Of a stretch of DNA of 64,000 nucleotides, positions 52,594 through 61,736 are shown piece after piece. The stretch spans positions 541,716-605,715 of the forward strand of contig WYBN01000012.1 in NCBI GenBank assembly GCA_011525875.1. Reading direction: 5' to 3'. Made by a program: the position numbers and the translations under genes. The first letter of the stretch is position 1, and each line of letters starts with the position of its first letter. Below the pieces are notes generated by a model. The model had not been told where the DNA came from, ran no database searches, and saw only the letters and a program-made list of their open reading frames with translations. This DNA comes from Melioribacteraceae bacterium. Its GTDB lineage: Bacteria; Bacteroidota; Ignavibacteria; Ignavibacteriales; Melioribacteraceae.

Positions 52594-53772
52594 ATGAGGA
52601 AAATAGTTGCAATGCCCGGGGATGGAATTGGCAAGGTAGTTCTTAAGGAAGCGATCAGACTTCTTGACGCAGCCGGGTTCAAGGCAGAATATGTGCATGG
52701 AGATATCGGCTGGGATTTTTGGTGCTCGGAAGGAAATGCCTTACCACAAAGAACCATTGATTTGCTGGAGAAACACAAAATCGGCTTGTTCGGAGCGATT
52801 ACAAGTAAACCAAAAGACGATGCGGTAAAGGAATTAGCCCCTGAATTGCAAGATAAAGGATTAGTGTATTTCAGCCCGATTGTCGGACTAAGACAACATT
52901 TTAACCTGGATATTTGCATCAGACCTTGTAAATCTTTCACTGGAAATCCGCTCAATTTCATAAGGAAAGACGGCAAAGGCGGATACGAAGAGCCTGAAGT
53001 CAATGCTGTTATCTTCCGTCAAAATACAGAGGGAATGTATGGAGGAATTGAATGGACAAATCCCCCTAAAGTAGTTAGAGATGCGCTTGAAACCCATCCT
53101 AAAATGAAATCTTTCAAGGATGTACCAAGCGAGGAAATGGCTATCTCAACAAGAATAGTCACAAAGAAAGCTACTGAAAGAATTATAAGATCCGCTTTTG
53201 AATACGCTAAAACTTTCGGTTATAAAAATGTTACAATCTGCGAGAAACCGAATGTGCTTAGAGAGACTTCCGGGATGTTCTTAAAACTTGGGCGGCAGAT
53301 TGCAAAAGAGTATCCTGGCATTCAACTTTGGGATACGAACATCGATGCTCAGATGATGTGGCTGACAAAGAACCCAGAAGATTACGGATGTGTGGTCGCT
53401 GAAAATATGTTCGGAGATATTATCAGCGACGGCTTTGCCGGATTAATAGGCGGACTTGGCTTTGCTTGCAGCGCAAACATCGGCAAAGAAGTAGCCGTAT
53501 TTGAACCAACTCACGGTTCGGCACCTAAATATGAAAAATTAGACCCCAGTATTGTCAATCCAATTGCAATGTTCATGTCCGCCTGTATGATGCTTGATCA
53601 TATTGGCGAGAAGGAAATCTCGGGCAAGATTAATAAAGCGATTGCAAAGGTAATTGAGGAGGGTAAATATAAGACTTACGATATGATGAAGCTTCGCGGC
53701 GGTCCGGATGTGTTCGCAAAAGGAGCTTGTACAACTCAGCAGATGACTGATGCTGTAATCGAGAAATTGTAA
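52594..53772 (+). CDS. icd: NADP-type isocitrate dehydrogenase (isocitrate/isopropylmalate family)
   Basis: This 392-aa protein starts at the ATG at 52594 (GGAG eight bases upstream; the longer reading from 52444 runs through the previous gene's tail). It shows VAMPGDGIGKVVLKEA, RQHFNLDICIRPCK with the substrate Arg residues, FRQNTEGMYGG and CEKPNVLRETSG. In the coenzyme site, HGSAPKYEK has Lys-Tyr where NAD-dependent members have Asp-Ile, so NADP is the likely cofactor and isocitrate the likely substrate, rather than isopropylmalate or homoisocitrate. It heads a six-gene run encoding aconitase and citrate lyase, so it may work in either direction between 2-oxoglutarate and citrate. Confidence 0.85.
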   Translation: MRKIVAMPGDGIGKVVLKEAIRLLDAAGFKAEYVHGDIGWDFWCSEGNALPQRTIDLLEKHKIGLFGAITSKPKDDAVKELAPELQDKGLVYFSPIVGLRQHFNLDICIRPCKSFTGNPLNFIRKDGKGGYEEPEVNAVIFRQNTEGMYGGIEWTNPPKVVRDALETHPKMKSFKDVPSEEMAISTRIVTKKATERIIRSAFEYAKTFGYKNVTICEKPNVLRETSGMFLKLGRQIAKEYPGIQLWDTNIDAQMMWLTKNPEDYGCVVAENMFGDIISDGFAGLIGGLGFACSANIGKEVAVFEPTHGSAPKYEKLDPSIVNPIAMFMSACMMLDHIGEKEISGKINKAIAKVIEEGKYKTYDMMKLRGGPDVFAKGACTTQQMTDAVIEKL

Positions 53773-53839
53773 ACTGATAGACTGATTTGCATCTAATATT
53801 GTTAAATTCAGAAGGAAAATATTCACAAAAGGAAAAAAT

Positions 53840-54373
53840 ATGAGAGAAAAAGTAAAAAATATATGGCCTGAAATAAATTGGATTCAGAACAAAGAACTCA
53901 GAGAAAAAGTACTGGATTGCTGGGTTTACGCTGTCGAAAACAGTGTGCTTTTACCTGAAGATCTTGAAGTAATTCCGTTCTCACTTCTGATTAAAGATTG
54001 TAAAATAACATTTATGAATCACAAAAGAACAGCGGTTCAGCTTTCTGTTGACATTGCAAAACGGATGAAGGAAAATTTCGGTGAAGAGATTAATATAGAT
54101 ATGGATATGCTTATTGCCGGCGCAATCCTAATTGATGTCGGTAAACTAATCGAATATGATAAAGTTGACGGCACTCTGACAACGAGCAAAGCCGGAAAGC
54201 TTCTGAGACATCCCTTTAGCGGCGTTTCAATTGCCGATAGATTCGGACTCCCGGTTGAAGTTCAACATATTATTGCATATCATGCAAAGGAAGGCGATTT
54301 GGCGAAGAGAAGCACTGAAGCAATAATAGTACATCACGCTGATTTTGTTTCATTCGATCCATTTAAGGCATGA
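53840..54373 (+). CDS. Variant HD-domain protein
   Basis: This 177-aa protein has the layout of an HD phosphohydrolase: MNHKRTAVQLS, then LIAGAILIDVGKLIEY where the HD pair should be, then RHPFSGVSIADRFGLP, HIIAYHAKEGD and VHHADFVSFD. The metal-binding His-Asp pair reads Ile-Asp, so one metal ligand is missing while the others look present. It may be a single-metal enzyme or a binding protein. It lies between isocitrate dehydrogenase and aconitase in the tricarboxylate module. Function unknown. Confidence 0.75.
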   Translation: MREKVKNIWPEINWIQNKELREKVLDCWVYAVENSVLLPEDLEVIPFSLLIKDCKITFMNHKRTAVQLSVDIAKRMKENFGEEINIDMDMLIAGAILIDVGKLIEYDKVDGTLTTSKAGKLLRHPFSGVSIADRFGLPVEVQHIIAYHAKEGDLAKRSTEAIIVHHADFVSFDPFKA

Positions 54374-54449
54374 AGCAAATAAATTCTATTACAATCAAAA
54401 AGAAATGATAAAGCAAATTTCCATTTATATGCTTTGACAAGGAGACACA

Positions 54450-56429
54450 ATGGGTCAAACATTTATTGAAAAAGTAGTACAAAAACATGCTGTCGGTATT
54501 GAAGAGGGATATAAGGTAAAATCCGGAGATTTCTTGATGATTAAACCGGCTTACGTAATGACTCATGATAATACTGGCGCAGTGATACCAAAGTTTAAGA
54601 GTATCGGCGCTACCAAGTTAGCCGATCCAAGACAGGTTGTACATACGCTTGATCATAACATTCAGGATACTTCCGCAAAAAACCTTGAGAAGTATAAGAA
54701 GATCGAGGATTTTTCCAGGTCAGTGGGGGCAGATTTTTATCCTGCCGGCAGGGGTATTGGACATCAGATCATGTGCGAAGAAGGCTATTCATGGCCCGGA
54801 ACCTTTGTGGTTGCATCCGACAGCCATTCAAATATGTACGGAGGCTTAGGCTGTCTCGGTACGCCAATTGTCCGAACCGACGCAGCATCTATTTGGGCTA
54901 CTGGTAAAACATGGTGGCAGATTCCTCCTATTGCTAAAGTCGAATTGAAAGGAAAATTAAAAGACGGAGTTACTGGTAAGGATGTGATAATTGTGTTAAG
55001 CGGTTATTTTAACAAGGATGAAGTTCTTAATCATATAATCGAATTTACCGGTGACGGAATTACGCAATTGAATATTGATCAAAGACTTACTATAGCAAAC
55101 ATGACTACAGAATGGGGTGCATTAGGCGGCGTCTTCCCTATTGACGAGAAGACGATAGAATGGCTTAAGAGAAGAGCTGAATTCATCGCAGCGAGAGGAT
55201 TGGAAGGTGTTCCTTCTGATAAAGACGGCAGCGGAGAACATCCGAGAATGAACTTGAAAAACATTTCCGCACTAATCGAAAACATGAAGAATCTTTTATC
55301 AGATCAAGATGCATATTATTCTAAAGAGTTATCAATTGATCTTTCTTCAATTACGCCGCATGTATCGGGACCTAATTCCGTTAAGGCAATGAAATCTTTA
55401 TCTGATATACGGAAAGAAAATATTAAAGTTCATAAAGCTTATTTAGTCTCATGTGTAAACAGCCGAGTAGATGATATATCGCAGGCTGCCGATGTTTTGC
55501 GCGGCAAAAAAATATCGGAAGGGGTAAAATTTTACATTGCAGCTGCATCAAGCGAAGTACAAGCGGAGAGCGAGAAGAGAGGCGATTGGCAGGATTTAAT
55601 TGAAGCAGGAGCTATTCCGCTGCCTCCAGGCTGCGGTCCTTGTATCGGTCTCGGTACGGGATTACTCGAAGACGGGGAAATCGGCATATCTGCAACCAAT
55701 CGAAATTTTAAGGGTAGAATGGGTTCGCCAAACGCACAGGCATACCTTGCTTCGCCTGCCGTTGTTGCATACTCGGCGCTATGCGGAAAGATTGATTTCG
55801 ATTGGAAAGATGAGAATTTAAAAGTGAATGGTGGAATTAAGATTAATCCCCGTCCCAAGAGAGAGGCTGTTAAAGTTAAAATCGTTCAAGGATTTCCGTC
55901 TTCCATTAAGGGTGATTTAATTTTTTGCCATCAGGATAATATGAATACTGATGGAATATATCCGGGCAAATATACTTATATAGATGACTTTAAACCCGAA
56001 GACCAGGCTAAAGTTGTAATGGAAAATTATGACCCGGAATTTGGTAATTTAGTAAAAGATGGAGATATACTTGTGGGCGGTTATAATTTTGGCACCGGCA
56101 GCTCACGAGAGCAGGCTGCAACCGCATTAAAATACAGAGGGATACAGCTCGTTATCACTGGTTCGGCTAATCAGACATACACGCGCAACGCTCTTAACAA
56201 CGGATTTCTTGTGCTTGAAATACCGGAGTTAGTTGATGACTTGAAACAAAGATTCGGTAAAGATAAATTAACCGTTGCTACAAGTATTCACGCAGTAATA
56301 GATTTCAAAGAATCGATAATTACGGCTGCTGGAAAAGAATATGTTATTAGTCCTGTCGGAGCGGCAGCTCAGGAATTAGTCGCTGCCGGTGGTTTAGAAA
56401 ATTGGGTTTCACAAAACCTAAAAGCATAA
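54450..56429 (+). CDS. Aconitase of the homoaconitase-like group
   Basis: This 659-aa Fe-S hydratase has cluster ligands in LVSCVNSRVDDI and GCGPCIGLGTG, the ISATNRNFKGRMGSPNAQAY active-site region and the swivel domain with DGIYPGKYTY and GYNFGTGSSREQAA. It is shorter than AcnA (about 890 aa), and its GDW and LPPGCGPCIGLGTGLLEDGE stretches resemble fungal homoaconitases. Aconitate hydration between citrate and isocitrate is the expected role, because the neighbouring dehydrogenase is NADP-isocitrate type. Homocitrate or methylcitrate chemistry cannot be excluded. AAGGAG precedes the ATG. Confidence 0.88.
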   Translation: MGQTFIEKVVQKHAVGIEEGYKVKSGDFLMIKPAYVMTHDNTGAVIPKFKSIGATKLADPRQVVHTLDHNIQDTSAKNLEKYKKIEDFSRSVGADFYPAGRGIGHQIMCEEGYSWPGTFVVASDSHSNMYGGLGCLGTPIVRTDAASIWATGKTWWQIPPIAKVELKGKLKDGVTGKDVIIVLSGYFNKDEVLNHIIEFTGDGITQLNIDQRLTIANMTTEWGALGGVFPIDEKTIEWLKRRAEFIAARGLEGVPSDKDGSGEHPRMNLKNISALIENMKNLLSDQDAYYSKELSIDLSSITPHVSGPNSVKAMKSLSDIRKENIKVHKAYLVSCVNSRVDDISQAADVLRGKKISEGVKFYIAAASSEVQAESEKRGDWQDLIEAGAIPLPPGCGPCIGLGTGLLEDGEIGISATNRNFKGRMGSPNAQAYLASPAVVAYSALCGKIDFDWKDENLKVNGGIKINPRPKREAVKVKIVQGFPSSIKGDLIFCHQDNMNTDGIYPGKYTYIDDFKPEDQAKVVMENYDPEFGNLVKDGDILVGGYNFGTGSSREQAATALKYRGIQLVITGSANQTYTRNALNNGFLVLEIPELVDDLKQRFGKDKLTVATSIHAVIDFKESIITAAGKEYVISPVGAAAQELVAAGGLENWVSQNLKA

Positions 56430-56480
56430 CTGAATAAAATTACAGATAATAATAATTAGCAGATATTAAAGGAAATCTCT

Positions 56481-57914
56481 ATGGAAAAATCAATTGCAAG
56501 AACAATAGCAGAGTTTGCAGTAAATCTAAAATACGAAGACTTACCGTCAGAGGTAGTTCATGAAGCAAAAAGATATTTATATGATTCCATCGGCTGTGCT
56601 TACGGAGCGTTTAATACAAAAGACGTAAAGATAATCCGCGATATTTATCTTGACATGGGCGGAAAAGAAGAATCAACAGTAATTGGGTTTGGTGATAAAA
56701 TTCCAGCAGTGAACGCAACTTTGATAAATTCAATAATGATCCGCGCTCTGGATTTTAACGATATTTATTGGAAAGAAGATCCGTCTCACCCGTCGGATAT
56801 TATTCCGGCTGCGTTATCCGTTGGCGAGAATGTTGGAGCTTCAATGAAAGATGTAATTGTTGCAATTGTGCTTGCATACGAATTCGAACAGAGATTATGT
56901 TTGTTTGCCAAACCGGGGATCCGCGAACGCAAATGGCATCATGCAACACTGACACAGTTCGTCTCACCGATAGTTGCCGGCAAGATGCTCGGGCTGACAG
57001 TTGATCAGATGGTAAACGCAATCGGAATAAACGGATCACATAATCACACAATAGGCTGCCCGACCGCAGGTAAATTAACAATGATGAAAAATACAGTTGA
57101 CCCCATGTCTGTTCAGTCAGGTGTATTTGCAGCATTGATGGCTCAGAGAGGTTTTACGGGAACGGAAAAAGTATTTGAAGGTAAGGAAGGCTTTATGGAT
57201 GCTTTTATTGGATGGAATGCAAAAGAAGAAAAATTAAATCCGACCGAAATGAAAGGACGCGATGGAATATCGAAATGGTCCTGGGACGTCGAAGCATTAA
57301 TTGGCGGTCTCGGCAAGAGTTACAAAATATTGGAATGTGGAATGAAAGCCTTTCCTACCGAAGCTTTGACCCACACTCATATTTCCTGCGTACTAAAAAT
57401 TATGACCGGACAGAATCTTGATTACACTGATATTGAAGAAGTGAAAGTGACTGCTTTTGCTCAGGCTTATGATATTCTTTTTGATCCGGCGAAGTACAGA
57501 CCCCAATCTAGAGAAACAGCCGATCATTCTCTTCCTTACTGTTTGGCGGCGGCTATGGTTGATAAAAAAATCACGACTCATTCGTTTGACGAAGAAAAAT
57601 TAAAAGATCCGCGCATATTCGAAGTGATTGATAAAATTAAAGGCGAGCCTTCAACCGAATTCGAGAAAATGTTTCCTGCAAAGCAGCCTTCAAAAGTTGT
57701 AATTAAAACTAATGACGGACGGGAATTTTCTGAATATCTCGAATATCCGAAAGGAGACCCCAGAGAACCTATGACAGAAACTGATCTTGATAATAAATTC
57801 TCGGGACTTACACTTGGTTTATTGAATGAAAAACGTCAAAGAGAAATAAAGGATATAATATTCAGTTGTGAAAAACTAAATGCTAAAGATTTCATGAACA
57901 GATTAATTGTTTAG
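56481..57914 (+). CDS. MmgE/PrpD family dehydratase
   Basis: This 477-aa member of the 2-methylcitrate/cis-aconitate dehydratase family shows IARTIAEFAVNLKYEDLP, RYLYDSIGCAYGA, ALDFNDIYWKEDPSHPSDII, GINGSHNHTIGCPTAGKLTM and KAFPTEALTHT. Members dehydrate 2-methylcitrate or citrate without an Fe-S cluster. No methylcitrate synthase or methylisocitrate lyase (PrpC, PrpB) is present in the window, so propionate oxidation is not supported locally. Sitting between aconitase and citrate lyase, it may act on citrate itself, as an oxygen-tolerant route to cis-aconitate. That is inference. Confidence 0.88.
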   Translation: MEKSIARTIAEFAVNLKYEDLPSEVVHEAKRYLYDSIGCAYGAFNTKDVKIIRDIYLDMGGKEESTVIGFGDKIPAVNATLINSIMIRALDFNDIYWKEDPSHPSDIIPAALSVGENVGASMKDVIVAIVLAYEFEQRLCLFAKPGIRERKWHHATLTQFVSPIVAGKMLGLTVDQMVNAIGINGSHNHTIGCPTAGKLTMMKNTVDPMSVQSGVFAALMAQRGFTGTEKVFEGKEGFMDAFIGWNAKEEKLNPTEMKGRDGISKWSWDVEALIGGLGKSYKILECGMKAFPTEALTHTHISCVLKIMTGQNLDYTDIEEVKVTAFAQAYDILFDPAKYRPQSRETADHSLPYCLAAAMVDKKITTHSFDEEKLKDPRIFEVIDKIKGEPSTEFEKMFPAKQPSKVVIKTNDGREFSEYLEYPKGDPREPMTETDLDNKFSGLTLGLLNEKRQREIKDIIFSCEKLNAKDFMNRLIV

Positions 57915-57964
57915 CGACAACGCTTGAGTCATTAATTATTTTAATAATCTTTTAGAGAAATGCA

Positions 57965-59188
57965 ATGGAAGAATATTTGAAAACTGCCTCGGCAGGAAAG
58001 CGCGGCGATAAGATCCGCTCGGACTGTTACGTTGAAATTAAATTAAGAAAGACTGGTAAAAACAAACTGGATATTAAAAGCAAGGTCAGTGTGATGTATG
58101 GGAATGATATCCGGAGAAGTGCGGAAGATACGATTGAGTTTTTTGAATTGAAACATGCAGACATACTGATTGAAGATTACGGTGCGCTTCCATCAGCATT
58201 AACTGCGAGGATTGAAACGGCGGTAAAAAGACTTTTTCCAAAATTACAAAAAGAATATCTGCCGGAATTCAATAAAAACAATACAGACGCAACAACTAAA
58301 GATAGATTGAGGAGAAGCAGATTATATCTTCCAGGCAATGAACCGAAATTTTATCCTAATGCCGGACTACATAAACCAGACGGAATTATTCTTGATCTTG
58401 AAGACAGCGTTGCTCCATCAGAGAAAGATGCAGCTCAATTTCTTGTTAGAAATTCATTGCGTGCAGTGAACTTCTACGGCGCCGAAAGAATGGTTAGAAT
58501 TAATCAACTCCCCAAAGGCATCGAGGATTTGAAGTTCATCGTACCGCATAATATTCACGTAATATTAATTCCGAAATGTGAATCAGCTTCTCAGGTATTA
58601 GATGTCGAAAAAGAAGTGCTGCGTTTGAAGAAGGAATTCACAATTAAAAATGAAATTTATTTCATGCCGATAATTGAAAGCGCTATTGGTGTCATAAAAG
58701 CTTTTGAAATTGCCTCCGCTTCTATCTATAACTGTGCTCTTGCAATAGGGCTTGAGGATTATACGGCAGATATCGGCACTCAGCGAACCGATGAAGGCAA
58801 AGAAAGCTTTTTCGCAAGAACATTCTTAGTTAATGCCGCTAAAGCTGCAGGCATACAGGCTATTGATACTGTCTATTCTGATGTTTCTAATATGGAAGGA
58901 TTAAGAGATAGTGTTATTGAGGCGAAGCGGCTTGGTTTTGAGGGCAAGGGCTGTATTCATCCCAGGCAGATAAAAGTTATTCACGAGGCTTTCCTTCCGA
59001 CGAGTGATGAAATAGATAGAGCAAAGAAAATTGTTCTGGCATTTAATGAAGCCAAGACAAAAGGAATTGGTGTTGTATCGCTCGGCAGTAAAATGATTGA
59101 TGCTCCGGTGGTGAAGCGTGCGAAAAAAATTATTGATATTGCAATATCGCACAAAGTTCTTTCTGCCGATTGGATTGAAAATCAATAA
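57965..59188 (+). CDS. Citrate lyase acyl carrier and beta subunits fused (CitD-CitE)
   Basis: This is a 407-aa fusion. Residues 1-100 are CitD-like: SAGKRGDKIRSDCYVEI, where Ser19 aligns with the serine that carries the phosphoribosyl-dephospho-CoA arm in Klebsiella CitD, and DYGALPSALTARIETAVKR at the end of the domain. Residues of about 108-407 are a CitE aldolase: RSRLYLPGNEPKFYPNAG, DGIILDLEDSVAPSEKDAA, MPIIESAIGVIKAF, ALAIGLEDYTADIG and GKGCIHPRQIKVI. CitE cleaves citryl-ACP to oxaloacetate and acetyl-ACP. The usual citC, citX and citG accessory genes are not in the window. Confidence 0.85.
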   Translation: MEEYLKTASAGKRGDKIRSDCYVEIKLRKTGKNKLDIKSKVSVMYGNDIRRSAEDTIEFFELKHADILIEDYGALPSALTARIETAVKRLFPKLQKEYLPEFNKNNTDATTKDRLRRSRLYLPGNEPKFYPNAGLHKPDGIILDLEDSVAPSEKDAAQFLVRNSLRAVNFYGAERMVRINQLPKGIEDLKFIVPHNIHVILIPKCESASQVLDVEKEVLRLKKEFTIKNEIYFMPIIESAIGVIKAFEIASASIYNCALAIGLEDYTADIGTQRTDEGKESFFARTFLVNAAKAAGIQAIDTVYSDVSNMEGLRDSVIEAKRLGFEGKGCIHPRQIKVIHEAFLPTSDEIDRAKKIVLAFNEAKTKGIGVVSLGSKMIDAPVVKRAKKIIDIAISHKVLSADWIENQ

Positions 59189-59226
59189 TAACAATTATAG
59201 ATAATTATTAACACACAGAGTATAAA

Positions 59227-60780
59227 ATGAAATTAGTAAAAAATGCAGCAAGCAGATTAGTTCCAGTCGAAGTCAATGGCGAAAAGCAAATTCCATATAA
59301 AGGATTTGGTATTTATAAACCGAAAGGCAGAATGGCTGCGCCTCCGATTAGAAGCTGTGCTGATTATCCCGCTGACGGCAACAAAGTTGTAAAATCCCTT
59401 AAAGATGCGCTGAAGAAAGCGGGCTTGAAAGATGGGATGACAATTTCCACCCACCATCATTTAAGAAACGGCGATGTTCTTACAAATTATCTTTTTGATA
59501 TTATTAAAGAAATGGGGATAAAAAATATTCGCTGGTTCCCTTCTGCTTCCTTTCCATGCCATCAGCATCTTATAAAATATCTTGAAGACGGAACAATCCA
59601 TCATATTGAAGGCAGTATGAATGGACCGCTTGGAAGATTTACCTCTGAAGGTAAGATGAAAGGCATTGGAGTGCTGCGGTCTCACGGCGGACGTTATCAA
59701 TCAATTCAAGACGGTGAAGTTCACATTGATATCGCCGTAATTGCTTCGCCTACAGCCGATCCTTTCGGAAATGCAACTGGCGACAGAGGAAAGTCAGCCT
59801 GTGGTCTTTTGGGATTTGCGCTCGGCGATTCCGAATATGCCGACAATGTAATTGTTGTAACAGATAATCTGGTTCCTTTCCCTTGCTATCCATGGCAGAT
59901 ACAGGGGAACAATGTTGATTCTGTAGTTCAGATTGATTCGTTAGGCGACCCTGCAAAAATAGTTAGCGGAACAACTGAAGTGACGAAGAGCCCCGATAGA
60001 TTACTGATAGCAGAATATGTAGCTCAATTTTTTGAAGATTCCGGTATTATGAAAGAAGGATTTTCTTTTCAAGCTGGCGCCGGCGGCACAAACCTTGCAT
60101 TTGCAGTTTATCTTAAAGAAAAAATGAAAGCCAGAGGGATTAAAGCGCGGTTTATACGCGGAGGCAGCACAAAGTATTTGGTTGAGATGCTAGAAGAAGG
60201 ATTAACCGATTATATTCTTGACGGTCAAACATTTGATCTCGAAGGTGTTCGATCAATGAGGGAAAATCTTGGACATGTCAATACTTCTCCTTTCACAAGT
60301 TATAATTACCACAGCAAAGGAAATTTTGCTTCCATAGTTGATGCCGTTGTACTCGGCGCTACCGAAGTTGACCTAAACTTTAATGCCAATGTAGTTACAC
60401 ATTCCGACGGATATCTTCTGCACGGTATTGGCGGCTGGCAAAACTGCTTATTTTCAAAATGTACTATTTTGGCAATCCCCTCTTTCAGAGATAGAATTCC
60501 GGTGATAGTCGATGAGGTTACAACTTTAGTTGGACCAGGCGAACTAATAGACGTTGTAATAACAGAACGCGGCACCGCGATTAATCCTAGAAGAAAAGAT
60601 TTAATTAAAGCATTAAAGGGATCATCTCTGCCAATTAAATCCATAAGAGAAATTTACGAGGAAGTTATTGAGCTTTGTGGAGGGGCACCGGCTAAACCCA
60701 AAGTCAATAAAGATAATGTTGTGGCTGTCATTAAATGGGTTGATGGTACTCTGCTGGATTCTGTGTTTCAGGTCATTTAA
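59227..60780 (+). CDS. citF: Citrate lyase alpha subunit
   Basis: This 517-aa citrate:acetyl-ACP transferase shows GLKDGMTISTHHHLRNGD, SHGGRYQSIQDGEVHIDIAV, GNATGDRGKSACGLLGF, FSFQAGAGGTNLAFAVYL, NFNANVVTHSDGYLLHGIGG and TERGTAINPRRKDLI, all matching CitF. It is the last gene of the module and is followed by a strong terminator, so the module ends here. With the CitD-CitE fusion it makes a complete lyase core. Confidence 0.93.
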   Translation: MKLVKNAASRLVPVEVNGEKQIPYKGFGIYKPKGRMAAPPIRSCADYPADGNKVVKSLKDALKKAGLKDGMTISTHHHLRNGDVLTNYLFDIIKEMGIKNIRWFPSASFPCHQHLIKYLEDGTIHHIEGSMNGPLGRFTSEGKMKGIGVLRSHGGRYQSIQDGEVHIDIAVIASPTADPFGNATGDRGKSACGLLGFALGDSEYADNVIVVTDNLVPFPCYPWQIQGNNVDSVVQIDSLGDPAKIVSGTTEVTKSPDRLLIAEYVAQFFEDSGIMKEGFSFQAGAGGTNLAFAVYLKEKMKARGIKARFIRGGSTKYLVEMLEEGLTDYILDGQTFDLEGVRSMRENLGHVNTSPFTSYNYHSKGNFASIVDAVVLGATEVDLNFNANVVTHSDGYLLHGIGGWQNCLFSKCTILAIPSFRDRIPVIVDEVTTLVGPGELIDVVITERGTAINPRRKDLIKALKGSSLPIKSIREIYEEVIELCGGAPAKPKVNKDNVVAVIKWVDGTLLDSVFQVI

Positions 60781-60803
60781 GTATTTATTTTAAACTTTTC
60801 TTC

Positions 60804-60842
60804 ACCGAATAGAATTAACAGTTCCTATTCGGTTCATTTTTT
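60804..60842 (+). terminator. Rho-independent terminator after citF
   Basis: ACCGAATAG (60804-60812) and CTATTCGGT (60825-60833) form a perfect 9-bp stem with a 12-nt loop, followed by TCATTTTTT. It separates the citrate module from the patatin gene. Confidence 0.88.
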
Positions 60843-60855
60843 AAATGAGGTTTTA

Positions 60856-61677
60856 TTGAAAAAAGTAGGACTGGCGCTTGGTGCCGGTGGGGCGAGAGGT
60901 TTAGCTCACATAAAAATTCTCGAGGCTTTCGACGAGTTAGGCATAAAGCCATGTATAATTTCAGGAACAAGTATCGGCGCTATTATAGGAGCTGCATATG
61001 CATCTGGTATTTCTGCCCATGAAATTGAAAAAAAAGTAAGAAATCTTCTCGCTAAAAAGGACAGCAAGATTTGGGATTTTTATAAAAATTCGGAAATAAA
61101 ACTGCTCTTCTCACTTGTCGATTTCGAGTCTAACAGCGGAGGTTTTATTAAGGGTGATAAATTCCAAAAATATTTTGAGTCAGAAGTTCCAGCTAAAGAT
61201 TTTAATGAGTTGGAAATCCCACTTAAAGTAGTTGCTACAAGTTATTGGGAAAGGAAAGAAAAAATATTTCAATCCGGCGATTTATTCCCCGCAATAAGAT
61301 CCAGCTACTCACTACCAGGATTGTTCTCACCTCAGGAGATTGAAGGAAATTTATTTGTGGACGGGGGCATGGTTAATCCCCTGCCCTATGATTTAATAAT
61401 CGATGAATGTGATTTAACGGTAGCGATTGATGTCGGTGCTCCTGTCAACGGTGCAGATAATGAAACTCCGCCTTTCTACGAGATTTTATTTTCATCATTC
61501 CAGATTATGCAAAATTCAATCTTAAATTCAAAACTGAAGTTTTCCCGACCGGATATTTTAATCAAAACAGAAATAAAAAATATCCGAATGTTGGAATTCA
61601 GTAAAATTGACGAAATTTTCCAACAAGCGGAGTTATATAAAGCAAAGCTTCTTAAAAAATTAAAGAAGTTGATTTAG
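60856..61677 (+). CDS. Patatin-like phospholipase
   Basis: This 273-aa serine-Asp dyad hydrolase shows the oxyanion loop LGAGGARGLAHI, the nucleophile elbow ISGTSIGAIIGAAY (GxSxG) and the dyad Asp in VDGGMVNPLPYDL. It has no signal peptide, so it is probably cytoplasmic or membrane-associated, acting on phospholipids or acyl esters. The start is TTG at 60856 with GAGG upstream. A terminator lies before it, so it has its own promoter. Confidence 0.9.
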   Translation: MKKVGLALGAGGARGLAHIKILEAFDELGIKPCIISGTSIGAIIGAAYASGISAHEIEKKVRNLLAKKDSKIWDFYKNSEIKLLFSLVDFESNSGGFIKGDKFQKYFESEVPAKDFNELEIPLKVVATSYWERKEKIFQSGDLFPAIRSSYSLPGLFSPQEIEGNLFVDGGMVNPLPYDLIIDECDLTVAIDVGAPVNGADNETPPFYEILFSSFQIMQNSILNSKLKFSRPDILIKTEIKNIRMLEFSKIDEIFQQAELYKAKLLKKLKKLI

Positions 61678-61736
61678 CTATATTATTTAACTAAAATAGA
61701 TTAGCCCGTTTTTCTAAATAATACCTTTGTGATAAA

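Noticed and set aside
52594..56429. A homocitrate-to-2-oxoadipate (lysine) pathway
   Set aside because: The dehydrogenase has the Lys-Tyr NADP-isocitrate signature and no homocitrate synthase or LysW-type gene is present, so the citrate reading is simpler.
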